From Bacteroidia bacterium (lineage in GTDB: Bacteria; Bacteroidota; Bacteroidia; Flavobacteriales; Flavobacteriaceae), in NCBI GenBank assembly GCA_030427735.1, contig JAUIBP010000016.1, positions 1 through 55,849 of the forward strand: a stretch of 55,849 bases of DNA, read 5' to 3'. Below are positions 43,328-52,314 of the stretch, piece after piece. The notes under the pieces were generated by a model. The model did no database searches. It saw nothing but the letters and a program-made list of their open reading frames with translations, and had not been told where the DNA came from. The position numbers and the translations under genes were made by a program. How positions within the stretch are numbered: the stretch's first letter is position 1; every line of letters starts with the position of its first letter.

Positions 43328-43530
43328 TGGTCTCAGTCGTTAGTTAAAACTATGCACTTTTAGTGCAAGACTTTCAGTTTCTATAAATTTTTTTGAGTCA
43401 CGAATGCACGAATATTTGACATAGTTTTTATAGAGATATTCGTGAATTTGTGGCTAAAACGAACACATATAATTGGACGTTCAGTCTGTTTTCATACTTA
43501 TGGACTTCCAGTCTATAGTGGGTTTAGTTT
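43326..43530. repeat. Palindromic dispersed repeat, copy F, at the start codon of the Crp gene
   Basis: The copy is complete: ATTGGTCTCAG through TGCACTTTTAGTGCA, the long arms and CTATAGTGGGTTTAG. The left flank is TTC. Its first two bases are part of the Crp-type gene's CAT (start on the minus strand). Confidence 0.92.
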
Positions 43531-43550
43531 ATTGTGGGCTGTTGCTGGGT

Positions 43551-43943
43551 TTATGCCTTTGGTACATGTTCTATAAGAATTTCGATCCCTTGTTTATCAT
43601 AGTACGTACATGTCATTTTTTCAAGATCTACATTCCATTTTTCGATGCCTGTTTCTGCACAATGCTTGCAAAATGTAAAATAATCGGTTTCGCCTTTTTG
43701 ATGGGCTTTTAAATAGTTTTCAAATTTATTTTTATCCGAAATGTCTGCAATGTTTAAACTGTCGTATTTTGGTTTAGATTTGGTCTGAAATCCACCTTTT
43801 CCAAAATATTCTGTATGGCTGTCAGAAACCCAAGTTTTAAAAGCTAATACTCCTATTTCTTTAATTTCCTTAATATAATTCGGGAAATCTGCTCCAGATT
43901 TAACTTTGCTGTGTGCAGATTCAATTTGCTCTATTGTAAACAT
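43551..43943 (-). CDS. DUF1398 family protein
   Basis: The 130-residue soluble protein matches the DUF1398 (YbcV-like) family: MFTIEQIESAHSKVKSGADF at the start, then GVLAFKTWVSDSHTEYFG and FENYLKAHQKGETDYFTFC, ending YYDKQGIEILIEHVP. No function is known. It is a single gene at the start of the one-directional run of small genes. Repeat copy F is at its 3' side. Confidence 0.85.
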   Translation of the reverse strand: MFTIEQIESAHSKVKSGADFPNYIKEIKEIGVLAFKTWVSDSHTEYFGKGGFQTKSKPKYDSLNIADISDKNKFENYLKAHQKGETDYFTFCKHCAETGIEKWNVDLEKMTCTYYDKQGIEILIEHVPKA

Positions 43944-44137
43944 TTTAGAAATCTTAGTTTTTGTTTATGTATCGGTGTTTCTTTAATTACTTTCAGCTTA
44001 AAACACCTTTAACCCTGTAAGTTCGCACTGATAACTAAGATACTTCTTTTTTAATAAGTTTATCGCAGTTGTTGGTAGCTTTTTATTGGCTAAATAGTGC
44101 GTTTAATTTTTGTTCCAGTAATACACTTTTATGTTTT

Positions 44138-44767
44138 CTAAACTAATTCTTTTAATATGAAATTTATAGATTTTTCTATTTCATGCTTGTCCCAAGTTCC
44201 AAATTCTATATGTTTTTCATTATTGTAAATAAGAATTAATTCGGAATAAAAATCAAGATGTATTACAAACGCATTTGTATTTTCGATATATTCAGCAAAG
44301 CTATCTTCTTTTTCGCTTATTTTTTGGTAAAATTTTAATTTGTTAAATAGGTTGGGTTTTTCGTTTTTTAGTACGGTAAAAAGGAATTTTCCGTAGCCGT
44401 TATAGCGTTGTTTAAAACTTTCGAAAGATTCTTGTTTATAGTTGTTTTTAGGATATAATATGTCTTTCGATTTTATTAATCTTTTTACTTCGGATACAAG
44501 ATTTTCTGCATCAGAAATATTAGGCTCGCTAACTTCTATTTCTAAATGTTTACTTACAGAAGTTACTTTTATAATCCCTTTAATAAACGCGATATTTTGT
44601 AATTCGTCGTAATAAATGGTTGCATTATTTTTTTCGTTTTTGAAATCTACTATATGAATAATTTGGTTGTCAAAAGTAATTTCAAGCAGCGGTGCTTCTC
44701 TAAGAATTATTTTAGTATAATGACTCATTAAGTTTTTTAACGTGTTTATTGATATTTTATAAGTCAT
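44138..44767 (-). CDS. Hypothetical protein
   Basis: The 209-residue protein has no signal peptide or membrane segment. Starts are possible at 44767 (11-bp overlap with the DUF6624 gene) or 44728 (MSHYTKIIL), the latter more natural. It is rich in beta-type segments such as LLEITFDNQIIHIVDF and a KQRYNGYGKFLFTV stretch. No family is recognised. The overlap suggests co-transcription with the lipoprotein gene upstream. Confidence 0.6.
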   Translation of the reverse strand: MTYKISINTLKNLMSHYTKIILREAPLLEITFDNQIIHIVDFKNEKNNATIYYDELQNIAFIKGIIKVTSVSKHLEIEVSEPNISDAENLVSEVKRLIKSKDILYPKNNYKQESFESFKQRYNGYGKFLFTVLKNEKPNLFNKLKFYQKISEKEDSFAEYIENTNAFVIHLDFYSELILIYNNEKHIEFGTWDKHEIEKSINFILKELV

Positions 44768-45434
44768 TAATTTCTTCCAGAGTCAAAACTTTATAATCAA
44801 TATCGAATTTTTTGGCGTAGGCTTCAATGTTTTCTAGACCAATTTTTTCTCTTATTCGGTTTACAGAAACGGGGTTTTTAATAGGCCATACAAAATGCAC
44901 CCAATTTCCGTCTTTGTCTTTTTGTCCTCGAATTTGCGTTCCGTAAATCTGTTCTTGGCCGTTATGCATCAAATAGCGATCTTCCATCATGGCTAATTTT
45001 TTCTTAGAAATATCTCCTTTTTCAGCAGCTTTCTTTATGATTGGTAAATACTGTTCAATCTTGTTAGAATGTTGAATAACATAAAAAACGGTTTCATTGG
45101 CGGGTTCTCCTACAAGGGTTTTACTCGGGTAGCCATATTTTTGTATTATTTTTTCTACTTCAATAAGATTAGTGCTATCAATCTCTTTCATCAGCCCGTA
45201 GATATTTGTTTCTACAGTTTTCTTGTGTAAGCCCAATCTTGTAATAAGTGCAGCCTTTTCTGTTTCAGATATATTTTCTTGAAGAAGTTGTCTAATTCCT
45301 TGGTCTAAGGTTAATATATGTTCAAGTTGTTCTTTAAGTTCAATATTAACTTGATTCTCTTGATTAGTCTTTTTTGTTTTTTCTTCACAAGAGTTTAGTG
45401 CTAATAAGATAAATAGTATAATTAGTTTTTTCAT
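44757..45434 (-). CDS. DUF6624 lipoprotein
   Basis: The 225-residue product starts MKKLIILFILLALNSCEEK, a lipoprotein signal. The body matches DUF6624: PLNIL-like helices, a Lys-rich coiled segment, then LAMMEDRYLMHNGQEQIYGT and the end VNRIREKIGLENIEAYAKK. Members are common in Bacteroidota cassette-like regions and have no known function. The next gene downstream overlaps it by 11 bp. Confidence 0.8.
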   Translation of the reverse strand: MKKLIILFILLALNSCEEKTKKTNQENQVNIELKEQLEHILTLDQGIRQLLQENISETEKAALITRLGLHKKTVETNIYGLMKEIDSTNLIEVEKIIQKYGYPSKTLVGEPANETVFYVIQHSNKIEQYLPIIKKAAEKGDISKKKLAMMEDRYLMHNGQEQIYGTQIRGQKDKDGNWVHFVWPIKNPVSVNRIREKIGLENIEAYAKKFDIDYKVLTLEEINDL

Positions 45435-45631
45435 TTTTTTTAATTACCCACAACGGTTTCGGTTTTCATCAGTTGGTGGAGTAGGGTGACACGGATTTAT
45501 AGGCTTGGTATTGGTTTGTTGATCAAGTTAATTATTTTCTTTTAAAAGGTACTGCCTATTGAAGATGAACCATTGTTGGCAAATATTACTTAGCTAAAAG
45601 TCTTTCTTTGTCTATTTATAATATTTTTATA

Positions 45632-46138
45632 TCATAAATCCGTAACCTTATCTAAAATTGAAAAAAGACTATTTAAATCACAATAAGGATGTGTAGCATT
45701 TCTTTGTCCTTCCTCTATAGTTTCAAATTCATACTCGTCTATCAAATCATTATAACCAGTTACGTATACTTGTGCTTTGAATTGTGTATTTAGATGGGTG
45801 TAGTCAATTTTATTATTTTTAAACCCAAAATTTTCTTCAATTTCAATTCCTTTTATTGGTTTATTATTTTTTAAATAAATTATTCGAGTGTACCTGCCAT
45901 AAGAAGCAGCAAATTGTTCTTCAACTTTAACAATCTGTTTTTTTGTCTTCCATATTCTTAATGTTGCTCCATGGTCAATATGGGTTTTAGTGATTGTATT
46001 CCAGTCATATTCACTTAGTTTTAATTTAGGGTTCGAATTAATGCTTTCTGTATAGTTATCAATGTCGTTAGTCAGTTTATTTTGTGAATAACTTAAGAAA
46101 GTAAAAGTAATTAGTATTATTAATAAATTATATTTCAT
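45632..46138 (-). CDS. Secreted protein of unknown function
   Basis: The 168-residue product has a signal peptide (MKYNLLIILITFTFLSYSQ). The body has a repeating beta pattern, for example TKTHIDHGATLRIWKTKKQI and AASYGRYTRIIYLKNNKPI. No family is recognised. It sits alone among the small minus-strand genes with 198 bp downstream and 132 bp upstream. Confidence 0.65.
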   Translation of the reverse strand: MKYNLLIILITFTFLSYSQNKLTNDIDNYTESINSNPKLKLSEYDWNTITKTHIDHGATLRIWKTKKQIVKVEEQFAASYGRYTRIIYLKNNKPIKGIEIEENFGFKNNKIDYTHLNTQFKAQVYVTGYNDLIDEYEFETIEEGQRNATHPYCDLNSLFSILDKVTDL

Positions 46139-46270
46139 ACGTTCTTTTTATAACACACAACTTGCACAAACCACAATTCAATAAGTTGTTTTGTCAATTA
46201 ATATACCTTTTTTAAAGATAATGGCGAGGGCTGACTTCCTTTTAGCAAACGTTGCAGTCGCATTTTTTTT

Positions 46271-46474
46271 ATTGGTTTCAGTCGTTAGTTAAAACTATGC
46301 ACTTTTAGTGCAAGACTTTCAGTTTCTATAAATTTTTTTTCGCCACGAATGCACGAATATTTGACATAGTTTTTATAAAGAATATTAGTGTATTTGTGGC
46401 TAAGATAAATACAAATAATCGGACTTTCAGCCTGTTTTCAAACCTATAGACTTCCAGTCTATAGTGGTTTAGTT
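46271..46474. repeat. Palindromic dispersed repeat, copy G
   Basis: The copy is complete from ATTGGTTTCAG to ATAGTGGTTTAG. The left flank is TTT. Its right-end TTTAG supplies the stop codon of the LprI-like gene (46469-46471). Confidence 0.92.
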
Positions 46475-47017
46475 CATGCCTCTATTTAGGTAGTGGTATA
46501 ATTCAATCACCCGGTTTTTTGTTAGTTCTAGAATTCTTGAAGAAGCAAATATGCTTTGAATAGAGCCGCCACCGGAATAATAATTAGCAGTTAAAGCGCC
46601 ATTTAATTCTTGTTCCGAGTCTCTGAATTCAACCCAATTTCTTTGAGATTTTTTTAGAGTTTTTTTATCTGTATCATTCAAGCTATTTAATAATTTTAGA
46701 TAGTATTTGTTAAGTAGTTTGTCGTATTCTTCATGAGCTACAAGGGTGTGTTTTACCATTCCTGTAGTTGAATAGTCAATATCAAGTTGTAAGCGTTGCC
46801 GTTCTTCTATTTTAAAAGTGTCTATTGTAAATTCTCTGTAAAGTTCACTTGCAAATTCATTCTGTTTTTCTGTAAAGGTGTCGTTTAATTTTAGGACAGA
46901 AAGTTTTATTTCTGTTTCTATTTTGATTGAGTCTTTGGCGGTTAATTGTCTTGGGGTTTGTCCAAAACACATTTGTCCAATTAATAAGAAGGGTAAGAAT
47001 AACGTTGGGAATTTCAT
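46469..47017 (-). CDS. LprI-like secreted protein (DUF1311-type)
   Basis: The start at 47017 gives MKFPTLFLPFLLIGQMCFGQ, a signal peptide; an upstream in-frame start adds an odd leader. In the 182-residue product the block KKTLKKSQRNWVEFRDSEQE is the DUF1311 (lysozyme inhibitor LprI) signature, which in other proteins precedes a Cys that is missing here. The role may be lysozyme inhibition or cell-wall related, by family only. The C terminus and stop codon come from repeat copy G, so the ending may be altered. Confidence 0.75.
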   Translation of the reverse strand: MKFPTLFLPFLLIGQMCFGQTPRQLTAKDSIKIETEIKLSVLKLNDTFTEKQNEFASELYREFTIDTFKIEERQRLQLDIDYSTTGMVKHTLVAHEEYDKLLNKYYLKLLNSLNDTDKKTLKKSQRNWVEFRDSEQELNGALTANYYSGGGSIQSIFASSRILELTKNRVIELYHYLNRGMN

Positions 47018-47205
47018 AACTAAGCGACTATATGCTGTTTTCGCAAGAACTAGCGATTTTTTATTAAAATTACTCCGCATAGATATTTTTAAATTGTTTT
47101 ATTGGTTGCGTTATTTTTATGTCAATCTTATAACATTTCGGCAATACTCGGCTTCAAGCCAAATAAGTTCTGAAAACCCCAAACCCGGCAAGTTGTTTAT
47201 GGAAA

Positions 47206-48870
47206 TTAACTATACGCTGTATTGGCAAACGTTATTTTTTCTATGTTATTGGCATCGTCTATAATTTCTTTAGGGTAATTGTATAATTCCAATATCTTAA
47301 TAGCGTTTCTCGTTTTCAATTCACCTTCTTTAAGTTTATGGTCGAAATTCAATTTGTTGTTTTCTACTTGCTCGCTAAAATGAAATAACTCAAAATTTTC
47401 CTGACTTAAAATATCGGTTAATTCAATATCATGGGTTGAAACCAAAACGATATTTTTTCCGTTATTAAGATACGATAAAATAGCCTTTCCTCCAGAAATC
47501 CTCTCAATTGTATTTGTTCCTTTAAAAATCTCATCTAAAACAAATAAATGGGGAGTCTTGCTTTTAGAAACATCTATTAATTTCTTGATAGTTAAAACTT
47601 CCTCAAGATAATAGCTTGTATTTTTTAGTAAGTTATCTGTAATTCTAATAGCAGAATATATTTTAAAAAAGGGAGCAGTATATTCTTTTGCAAAACAAAT
47701 ATTTAAAGTTTGTGCCAAAATACTGTTTATGGCCACAGACCTTATAAAAGTTGTCTTTCCCGACATGTTTGAACCTGTTAATAATAAACTTTTGTGTTTT
47801 AAACTCAAATCGTTAGGAACACAGTTTTTTATTAAAGGATGATAAATTTCTTTGACTTTTATTTGTTTATCTTCTGTGAATTTTGGCGAACATAAATTAT
47901 AATGGCTTGCTTTTAGCGAGGCATTAGAAATGGCAGAATCAATTTCTCCTATAAAATGAAACATTTTTTTTAGTTCTTCTCTTTTTGTCGTAATCGAGTC
48001 AATGAAACTATAAAAAATTAAATATTCTAAATTGAAAAGTACTTTTATAAATTCAGATATTAACCAAAATGCTGTCGCAAATTCGTTATCAACGTTTTTT
48101 TCTAAACTGATGAATGCAGTTTTTAATTTTATTTTTTCTATTTGTTTAATAAATGATGTGTTTGGGAAATGGTGTTTAACTTCCTGAAAACTTGCCATTT
48201 TTTTAGAAACGTTTAATGCTTTGGAAAGTTGGCATACACCCTCAAGATAATTTGATACATTCCATTTATTTTTATAATGAAATGCCATATTTACAGCAAG
48301 TATTGGGATTAGAAATATAAAAAACACGGGAAAGAATATTCCTAAAATAATACAAGAAATAGATAGTGCTGTTAATGTATAAATTAACCATAATATTTTT
48401 GGCTTTTCAATTGGTTTCGAAGTCACCAAATCTTCAAAATTATAAGAATCATTAGAGTTTAGTTTACTTAACTCCAATTGGGTTTTTAATCTTAAATTTT
48501 GATCTTTTTCGAAAAGCAGAACCAGTTTTTCGAATTCTAATAATGCGTCTTGTTCTCCAATAGTTCTCAATTTATAATAGAGAAATTGTTGACCTATTTT
48601 TGAAGATGTTCTATCAACTATTTTGAAAGTTTCATTAATATCTAAATCAATTGCACACCTGTCTGATATAATATGAAATGCGTTTTCTTTTTGATTGTTA
48701 TTTTTAAAGTATTTTTCAATGGAGCTAAAATGGAATTCATCTTGTTCTTTTTGTTTTCCCCAATTTGTTATTAAATCATTTTTGGTTTTTAGTAACGATT
48801 TTTTCTTTCTGAAGTTATTAATAATAAACAGTAGAATTAAAATGATGATAACTCCTAAAATCCAATTCAT
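47206..48870 (-). CDS. MutS-type ATPase with membrane segments
   Basis: The 554-residue protein carries the MutS ATPase domain: Walker A LLLTGSNMSGKTTFIRS near 364, Walker B HLFVLDEIFKGTNTIERISG near 440, and VSTHDIELTDIL. The N-terminal part has one membrane anchor (MNWILGVIIILILLFIINN) and a hydrophobic pair at about 157-193 (LTALSISCIILGIFFPVFFI and following). The mismatch-reading domain of true MutS is missing. Such membrane-linked MutS relatives are widespread in Bacteroidota and unexplained. Monocistronic. Confidence 0.85.
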   Translation of the reverse strand: MNWILGVIIILILLFIINNFRKKKSLLKTKNDLITNWGKQKEQDEFHFSSIEKYFKNNNQKENAFHIISDRCAIDLDINETFKIVDRTSSKIGQQFLYYKLRTIGEQDALLEFEKLVLLFEKDQNLRLKTQLELSKLNSNDSYNFEDLVTSKPIEKPKILWLIYTLTALSISCIILGIFFPVFFIFLIPILAVNMAFHYKNKWNVSNYLEGVCQLSKALNVSKKMASFQEVKHHFPNTSFIKQIEKIKLKTAFISLEKNVDNEFATAFWLISEFIKVLFNLEYLIFYSFIDSITTKREELKKMFHFIGEIDSAISNASLKASHYNLCSPKFTEDKQIKVKEIYHPLIKNCVPNDLSLKHKSLLLTGSNMSGKTTFIRSVAINSILAQTLNICFAKEYTAPFFKIYSAIRITDNLLKNTSYYLEEVLTIKKLIDVSKSKTPHLFVLDEIFKGTNTIERISGGKAILSYLNNGKNIVLVSTHDIELTDILSQENFELFHFSEQVENNKLNFDHKLKEGELKTRNAIKILELYNYPKEIIDDANNIEKITFANTAYS

Positions 48871-49013
48871 ATTTTTCTAGGCAATTTTTTTAACGTTTTA
48901 CAATCCTAAACTCAATACGTTGCTTGTAGCAACTAATATACCTTTTTTTTAAGATAATTTGGTAGGTCTTGGTAAGAGGGGAACAAAGGATTACTTATAG
49001 CTAAGGTTTTGGT

Positions 49014-49346
49014 TTAGGTGTTTTCTAAAAGCGCCACTAGTTCCTGTTCTCTTTTTTGCAATTGTTTTAACCGCTTTTCGTCCTGATAATTCCATACAAA
49101 ATGTCCAATAGTAACCATTAATGTGTAAATAAATACCGTAAGGATTACGGTCTGGTAATAAGGCAAATCGGGCACTTTAATACTGTGATGAAGCGTTTCC
49201 CGACGTACTGGGACATAGAAAGACACAAAAATGCCTATGGCTATAATGGTCCATTTGTGGCGAATAACAGGATTAGATTGCTCCAGATTGCGTTGTATTT
49301 TACCGCGTATAGCACTTAATTCTTTTTCTTTAAAATAGCGGTTCAT
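49014..49346 (-). CDS. Small 2TM-domain protein
   Basis: The 110-residue protein has a basic N terminus, membrane segments at about 33-46 and 66-88, and a C-terminal coiled-coil-like tail (KRLKQLQKREQELVALLEN). It may be a 2TM-domain family member often encoded beside LytTR or histidine-kinase genes, but none is here. It starts MNRYFKEKELSAIRGK. Function is unknown. Confidence 0.65.
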   Translation of the reverse strand: MNRYFKEKELSAIRGKIQRNLEQSNPVIRHKWTIIAIGIFVSFYVPVRRETLHHSIKVPDLPYYQTVILTVFIYTLMVTIGHFVWNYQDEKRLKQLQKREQELVALLENT

Positions 49347-49407
49347 GTTTAAAAGTAGGGGGAAAGCGGTTACTTACGGTTAATGTTTTGTGTTCGTTTT
49401 TTTCATT

Positions 49408-49881
49408 TTAAAAAACCATAGAAAGTCTTATTCCGTTGCCATTGGCCATAACTTTAAATTCAGGTTTAAATTCAAATGCGGTAGCCGATTTCAAAGAAAG
49501 ATTATATTTATCTACACCTTCATTGGCTTTGTTAAAAGCACTTAATGAGAAAGGAATTCCAATGCCAATTATTCCTCCGCCAATATATGCTAGAGTCCAA
49601 TTGGGGTCTTGGTCACTTATTGATTGACCAATAGGTATTCCAATAAGTGCACCTCCTGCAAATGATAGAATATTCGAAATAGTTTTATGGGTTTTAGCTT
49701 TCTTAATTAGCAGATTTGCTTCTAAATTTGATTCTGTAGCGTTATCTAATGCCTTCCAATTTAATTTTTGTCCGTTTTGGATGAACTTGTAACCAAAAAA
49801 AATAAGTTTCATTTCTATTTCTTGTCCAAATGAAAAGTTGAGAAAGAAAAATCCAATAATTACAATGATGATTTTTTTCAT
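49408..49881 (-). CDS. Secreted protein with glycine-rich membrane-like segments
   Basis: The 157-residue product has a signal peptide (MKKIIIVIIGFFFLNFSFGQ). In the middle are SFAGGALIGIPIGQSI and AYIGGGIIGIGIPFSLSAF, glycine-zipper-like hydrophobic stretches. The end is beta-rich, PEFKVMANGNGIRLSMVF. This type of small protein occurs often in Bacteroidota, with no known role. It is 61 bp from the 2TM gene, in the same direction. Confidence 0.68.
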   Translation of the reverse strand: MKKIIIVIIGFFFLNFSFGQEIEMKLIFFGYKFIQNGQKLNWKALDNATESNLEANLLIKKAKTHKTISNILSFAGGALIGIPIGQSISDQDPNWTLAYIGGGIIGIGIPFSLSAFNKANEGVDKYNLSLKSATAFEFKPEFKVMANGNGIRLSMVF

Positions 49882-50036
49882 AAAAAGTCTTGTTTCAAAT
49901 TACGTGCAACTTCCGCATGTACCAAAGCCAATGCGTTATTTCTGGCAGCGAATATACCCTTTTTTTAAGATAGTGTATGTATGCTGTTAAGGTAAAAGTA
50001 AGCAATTACGTATAGGCTGTGTTAGCATATTTTTTA

Positions 50037-50417
50037 TTAAACATCATCATTTATTTCAATCCAATAGCCATTCGGGTCTTGAAAATAAATCTGTTTAATT
50101 CCATCTTTTCGCACATAAATGGAGTTAGGTACATCTTCCCAATCGGAAAATTCAATATTTAAGTGTTTTAAATGCGCTATTACGCCATTTAAATCGGGAG
50201 TAGATAACGCAAAATGTACAGCTTTATTAAGCTTTATTTCAGAATTCGGACGAGGAATAAGATGAAGTTGTTTGCCCTCGTTAAGGGATAACCATCTTGT
50301 TTTAGAATTCGAAGCGGTATTCTCAATCTCTTTAAGTTGAAGCACATCCTGGTAAAATTGAACAGAGTCATCTACATCTTTAACAGAAAGTGCTATATGG
50401 TTGAATGTAAGTGTCAT
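50037..50417 (-). CDS. VOC superfamily (glyoxalase-like) protein
   Basis: The start at 50417 gives MTLTFNHIALSVKDVDDSVQ, a textbook VOC opening; a longer frame upstream adds a non-homologous leader. The 126-residue protein has one betaalphabetabetabeta pair with HIALSVKD, KQLHLIPRP, HFALSTPDLNGVI and YFQDPNGYWIEI, in which His and Glu metal ligands are kept. It may be a lyase, isomerase or resistance protein; no partner enzyme is nearby to decide. Confidence 0.85.
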   Translation of the reverse strand: MTLTFNHIALSVKDVDDSVQFYQDVLQLKEIENTASNSKTRWLSLNEGKQLHLIPRPNSEIKLNKAVHFALSTPDLNGVIAHLKHLNIEFSDWEDVPNSIYVRKDGIKQIYFQDPNGYWIEINDDV

Positions 50418-50526
50418 TATTTTTAAGCTATTGAAATGATGTTTGCGCTTTATAAATGTGTACAAAAGCGCTCGTGTAATTGTTAGTTTAGGTTTAAAGT
50501 TACTCTTTTTAGGTTAATAAATGAAG

Positions 50527-51126
50527 CTAGCAATTCTGAGAGGATTCTGGCGTACTCGAATTCGCCGTAATTGTGGTTATACAGTCTTGCGGTGCGTATT
50601 TTTCGTAATGTGTTTCAATCAATTCTTTTAAATCGGTAAAGGTTATTTTTAAAGAAATTGTAGAAATACTTATAGGAGAACCAAGACTATTGTAATTTGA
50701 TTGCATCGCCATTTTGCCAATTCGGCTCTTATTTAAATTAATATAATATTCAGGATTAGACACTTCAACTATCACAAATTTTTGCGAATGAACTTGCGCA
50801 GTTCCTATTCCTACTATATCACTCCATTTAATTAATCCAATACTTGTTGCGCTCAAATAATCTGTAATTCCATCAGCATTTATTTTTAGTCCAGTTTTTT
50901 TGTCAAATAACTTTTTGAGTCCGAAAATTGCACAAACTCCAAAAAAGAGCACTGCGGTTATTCCAATAATTTCAATTAATTCAGGACTTTTAGGGCGATA
51001 CTTACTGTTTGCGAAAATTTGTGGGGCGTATACAAACTGTATTCCACCAGCAACAAAAATTAATGCACCTACAAAAAGCAACATTATTTTGCTTTTACTT
51101 ACAGGAAGTATTATTTCATCATTCAT
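50527..51126 (-). CDS. STM3941-type membrane protein
   Basis: The start at ATG 51126 gives MNDEIILPVSKSKIMLLFVG. Two membrane segments lie at about 13-33 and 47-68 and a cytoplasmic or periplasmic PH-like beta domain follows (FDKKTGLKINADGITDY, GLIKWSDIVGIG, then ISTISLKITFTDLKELIE). This matches the STM3941 family, small two-segment proteins with no known function. Length is 199 residues. Monocistronic. Confidence 0.75.
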   Translation of the reverse strand: MNDEIILPVSKSKIMLLFVGALIFVAGGIQFVYAPQIFANSKYRPKSPELIEIIGITAVLFFGVCAIFGLKKLFDKKTGLKINADGITDYLSATSIGLIKWSDIVGIGTAQVHSQKFVIVEVSNPEYYINLNKSRIGKMAMQSNYNSLGSPISISTISLKITFTDLKELIETHYEKYAPQDCITTITANSSTPESSQNC

Positions 51127-51234
51127 CACTTTGTTTTTGCGTTATTGTTGTAACTAACGGTCTTGTATATATATTCATTAATCTACACATAAATATAAAT
51201 ATTTAACAATGACTTTTAAGCTACACTAGACGAA

Positions 51235-51702
51235 TTAAGCTCTACTTTTAATAATCTTTTTTATTTTTTTGGAAGGTTTCATATTATTGTCGGGATTAGA
51301 ACAATACTCAACTAATAGCGCTTCCGAACGATTATAAATGTCGTCGTTTGTTAATGGTGTTCCTGTATTTTCGATAACAACTTTAGACATTGCTGCCATG
51401 TACATACCAAGGAGCTCATCTTTACCTTTTGTAAGTTCTGTAGAATTTTGCCCTAACTCAAAGGTGTAATCGGGTGTGCCTGTCATCCATTTTAATATGT
51501 ACTGAATGGATTTTAACCTATTTACTTCTTCCTGATCGGCCGGATTATTAAATAAATAATTAGCACACATTAAAACATTGTGTTCTTCTGTTTTGTAGCT
51601 TGCTTCTGTTTGGAATTCGTAATCGGCTAATTGATTAAAATTTTGACTGAACGCCAATTGTACAGTAATTACAAATAGCATACTAAAAATGGTTTTTTTC
51701 AT
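51235..51702 (-). CDS. Secreted protein of unknown function
   Basis: The start at 51702 gives MKKTIFSMLFVITVQLAFSQ, a clear signal peptide. In the 155-residue product the helical body has ILKWMTGTPDYTFELGQ and a basic C terminus (KPSKKIKKIIKSRA). This recalls Bacteroidota secreted proteins of unknown role. It lies between the STM3941 gene and a strong hairpin at 51789-51831. Confidence 0.65.
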   Translation of the reverse strand: MKKTIFSMLFVITVQLAFSQNFNQLADYEFQTEASYKTEEHNVLMCANYLFNNPADQEEVNRLKSIQYILKWMTGTPDYTFELGQNSTELTKGKDELLGMYMAAMSKVVIENTGTPLTNDDIYNRSEALLVEYCSNPDNNMKPSKKIKKIIKSRA

Positions 51703-51788
51703 GGTTGGTAGTTTGGGGTTATTTTGGTTTTTATTATTGGTTATTTGTGCATTCAAAATGCTAACACAACAAAGCGTATTCGTATAAG

Positions 51789-51831
51789 AATAGTGGCGAG
51801 CTTTACAAGTAGGGTAGAGCTCGCCATTATT
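51789..51831. terminator. Strong hairpin between a secreted-protein gene and a lipoprotein gene
   Basis: The arms AATAGTGGCGAGCT (51789-51802) and AGCTCGCCATTATT (51818-51831) pair along 14 bp with one weak position around a 15-base loop. It lies just past the stop of the minus-strand lipoprotein gene, so it may be its terminator, although the T run is poor. Confidence 0.6.
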
Positions 51832-51854
51832 TTATAACCGCTTATACTATGCTG

Positions 51855-52247
51855 TTACTTTTTTGTAATTTCAATTACTGTATCGCATACTAAATCGCCA
51901 GAGGCATCACATTTAATTATTCCACTTGTAAAATCATCTTCAAATTTAACGGTAACTGTTTTATCATTTTTTCCGCTAATTATTGATATCGAACCAGAAA
52001 CGATTGTCCAATCAAAAACATTATTATCTGTGTTACTAGAATATACAAAAGATTGCGTTTCTCCAGGACTTGCTACTTCATTCCCATATATACAACAAGC
52101 TGTTCTGGAATAACTAGACATGTCTAAACTACAAACCATTTCTGTAGTTTCAGTGTCATTATCATCGGAAGCGTCATCATCATTTGCACAAGATGTTGTA
52201 AACATGGTTAACACAAATAATAGTAAGTAAAAGGTTTGATTTTTCAT
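51855..52247 (-). CDS. Lipoprotein with PKD-like domain (paralogue 1)
   Basis: The 130-residue product starts MKNQTFYLLLFVLTMFTTSC with ANDDDASDDND after the lipobox Cys, a strong surface-export signal. The body is one small beta-sandwich-like domain: GNEVASPGETQSFVYSS, FDWTIVSGSISIISG and VTVKFEDDFTSGIIKCDA, like PKD or Ig-like domains. The gene at 53485-53916 is a clear paralogue. Role unknown. Confidence 0.72.
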   Translation of the reverse strand: MKNQTFYLLLFVLTMFTTSCANDDDASDDNDTETTEMVCSLDMSSYSRTACCIYGNEVASPGETQSFVYSSNTDNNVFDWTIVSGSISIISGKNDKTVTVKFEDDFTSGIIKCDASGDLVCDTVIEITKK

Positions 52248-52314
52248 ATTTGTTTCTTTTTAGGTTAAGTGTTTGGTTTATAGTTTTTAAAATTATTAAA
52301 AGTTGTTTTTTAAC

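Noticed and set aside
22346-46474. CRISPR array
   Set aside because: The repeats are 145-205 bp, far apart and lie between genes; there are no regular spacers and no cas genes.
47206-48870. DNA mismatch repair MutS
   Set aside because: The mismatch-binding N-terminal domain is missing and membrane segments are present.
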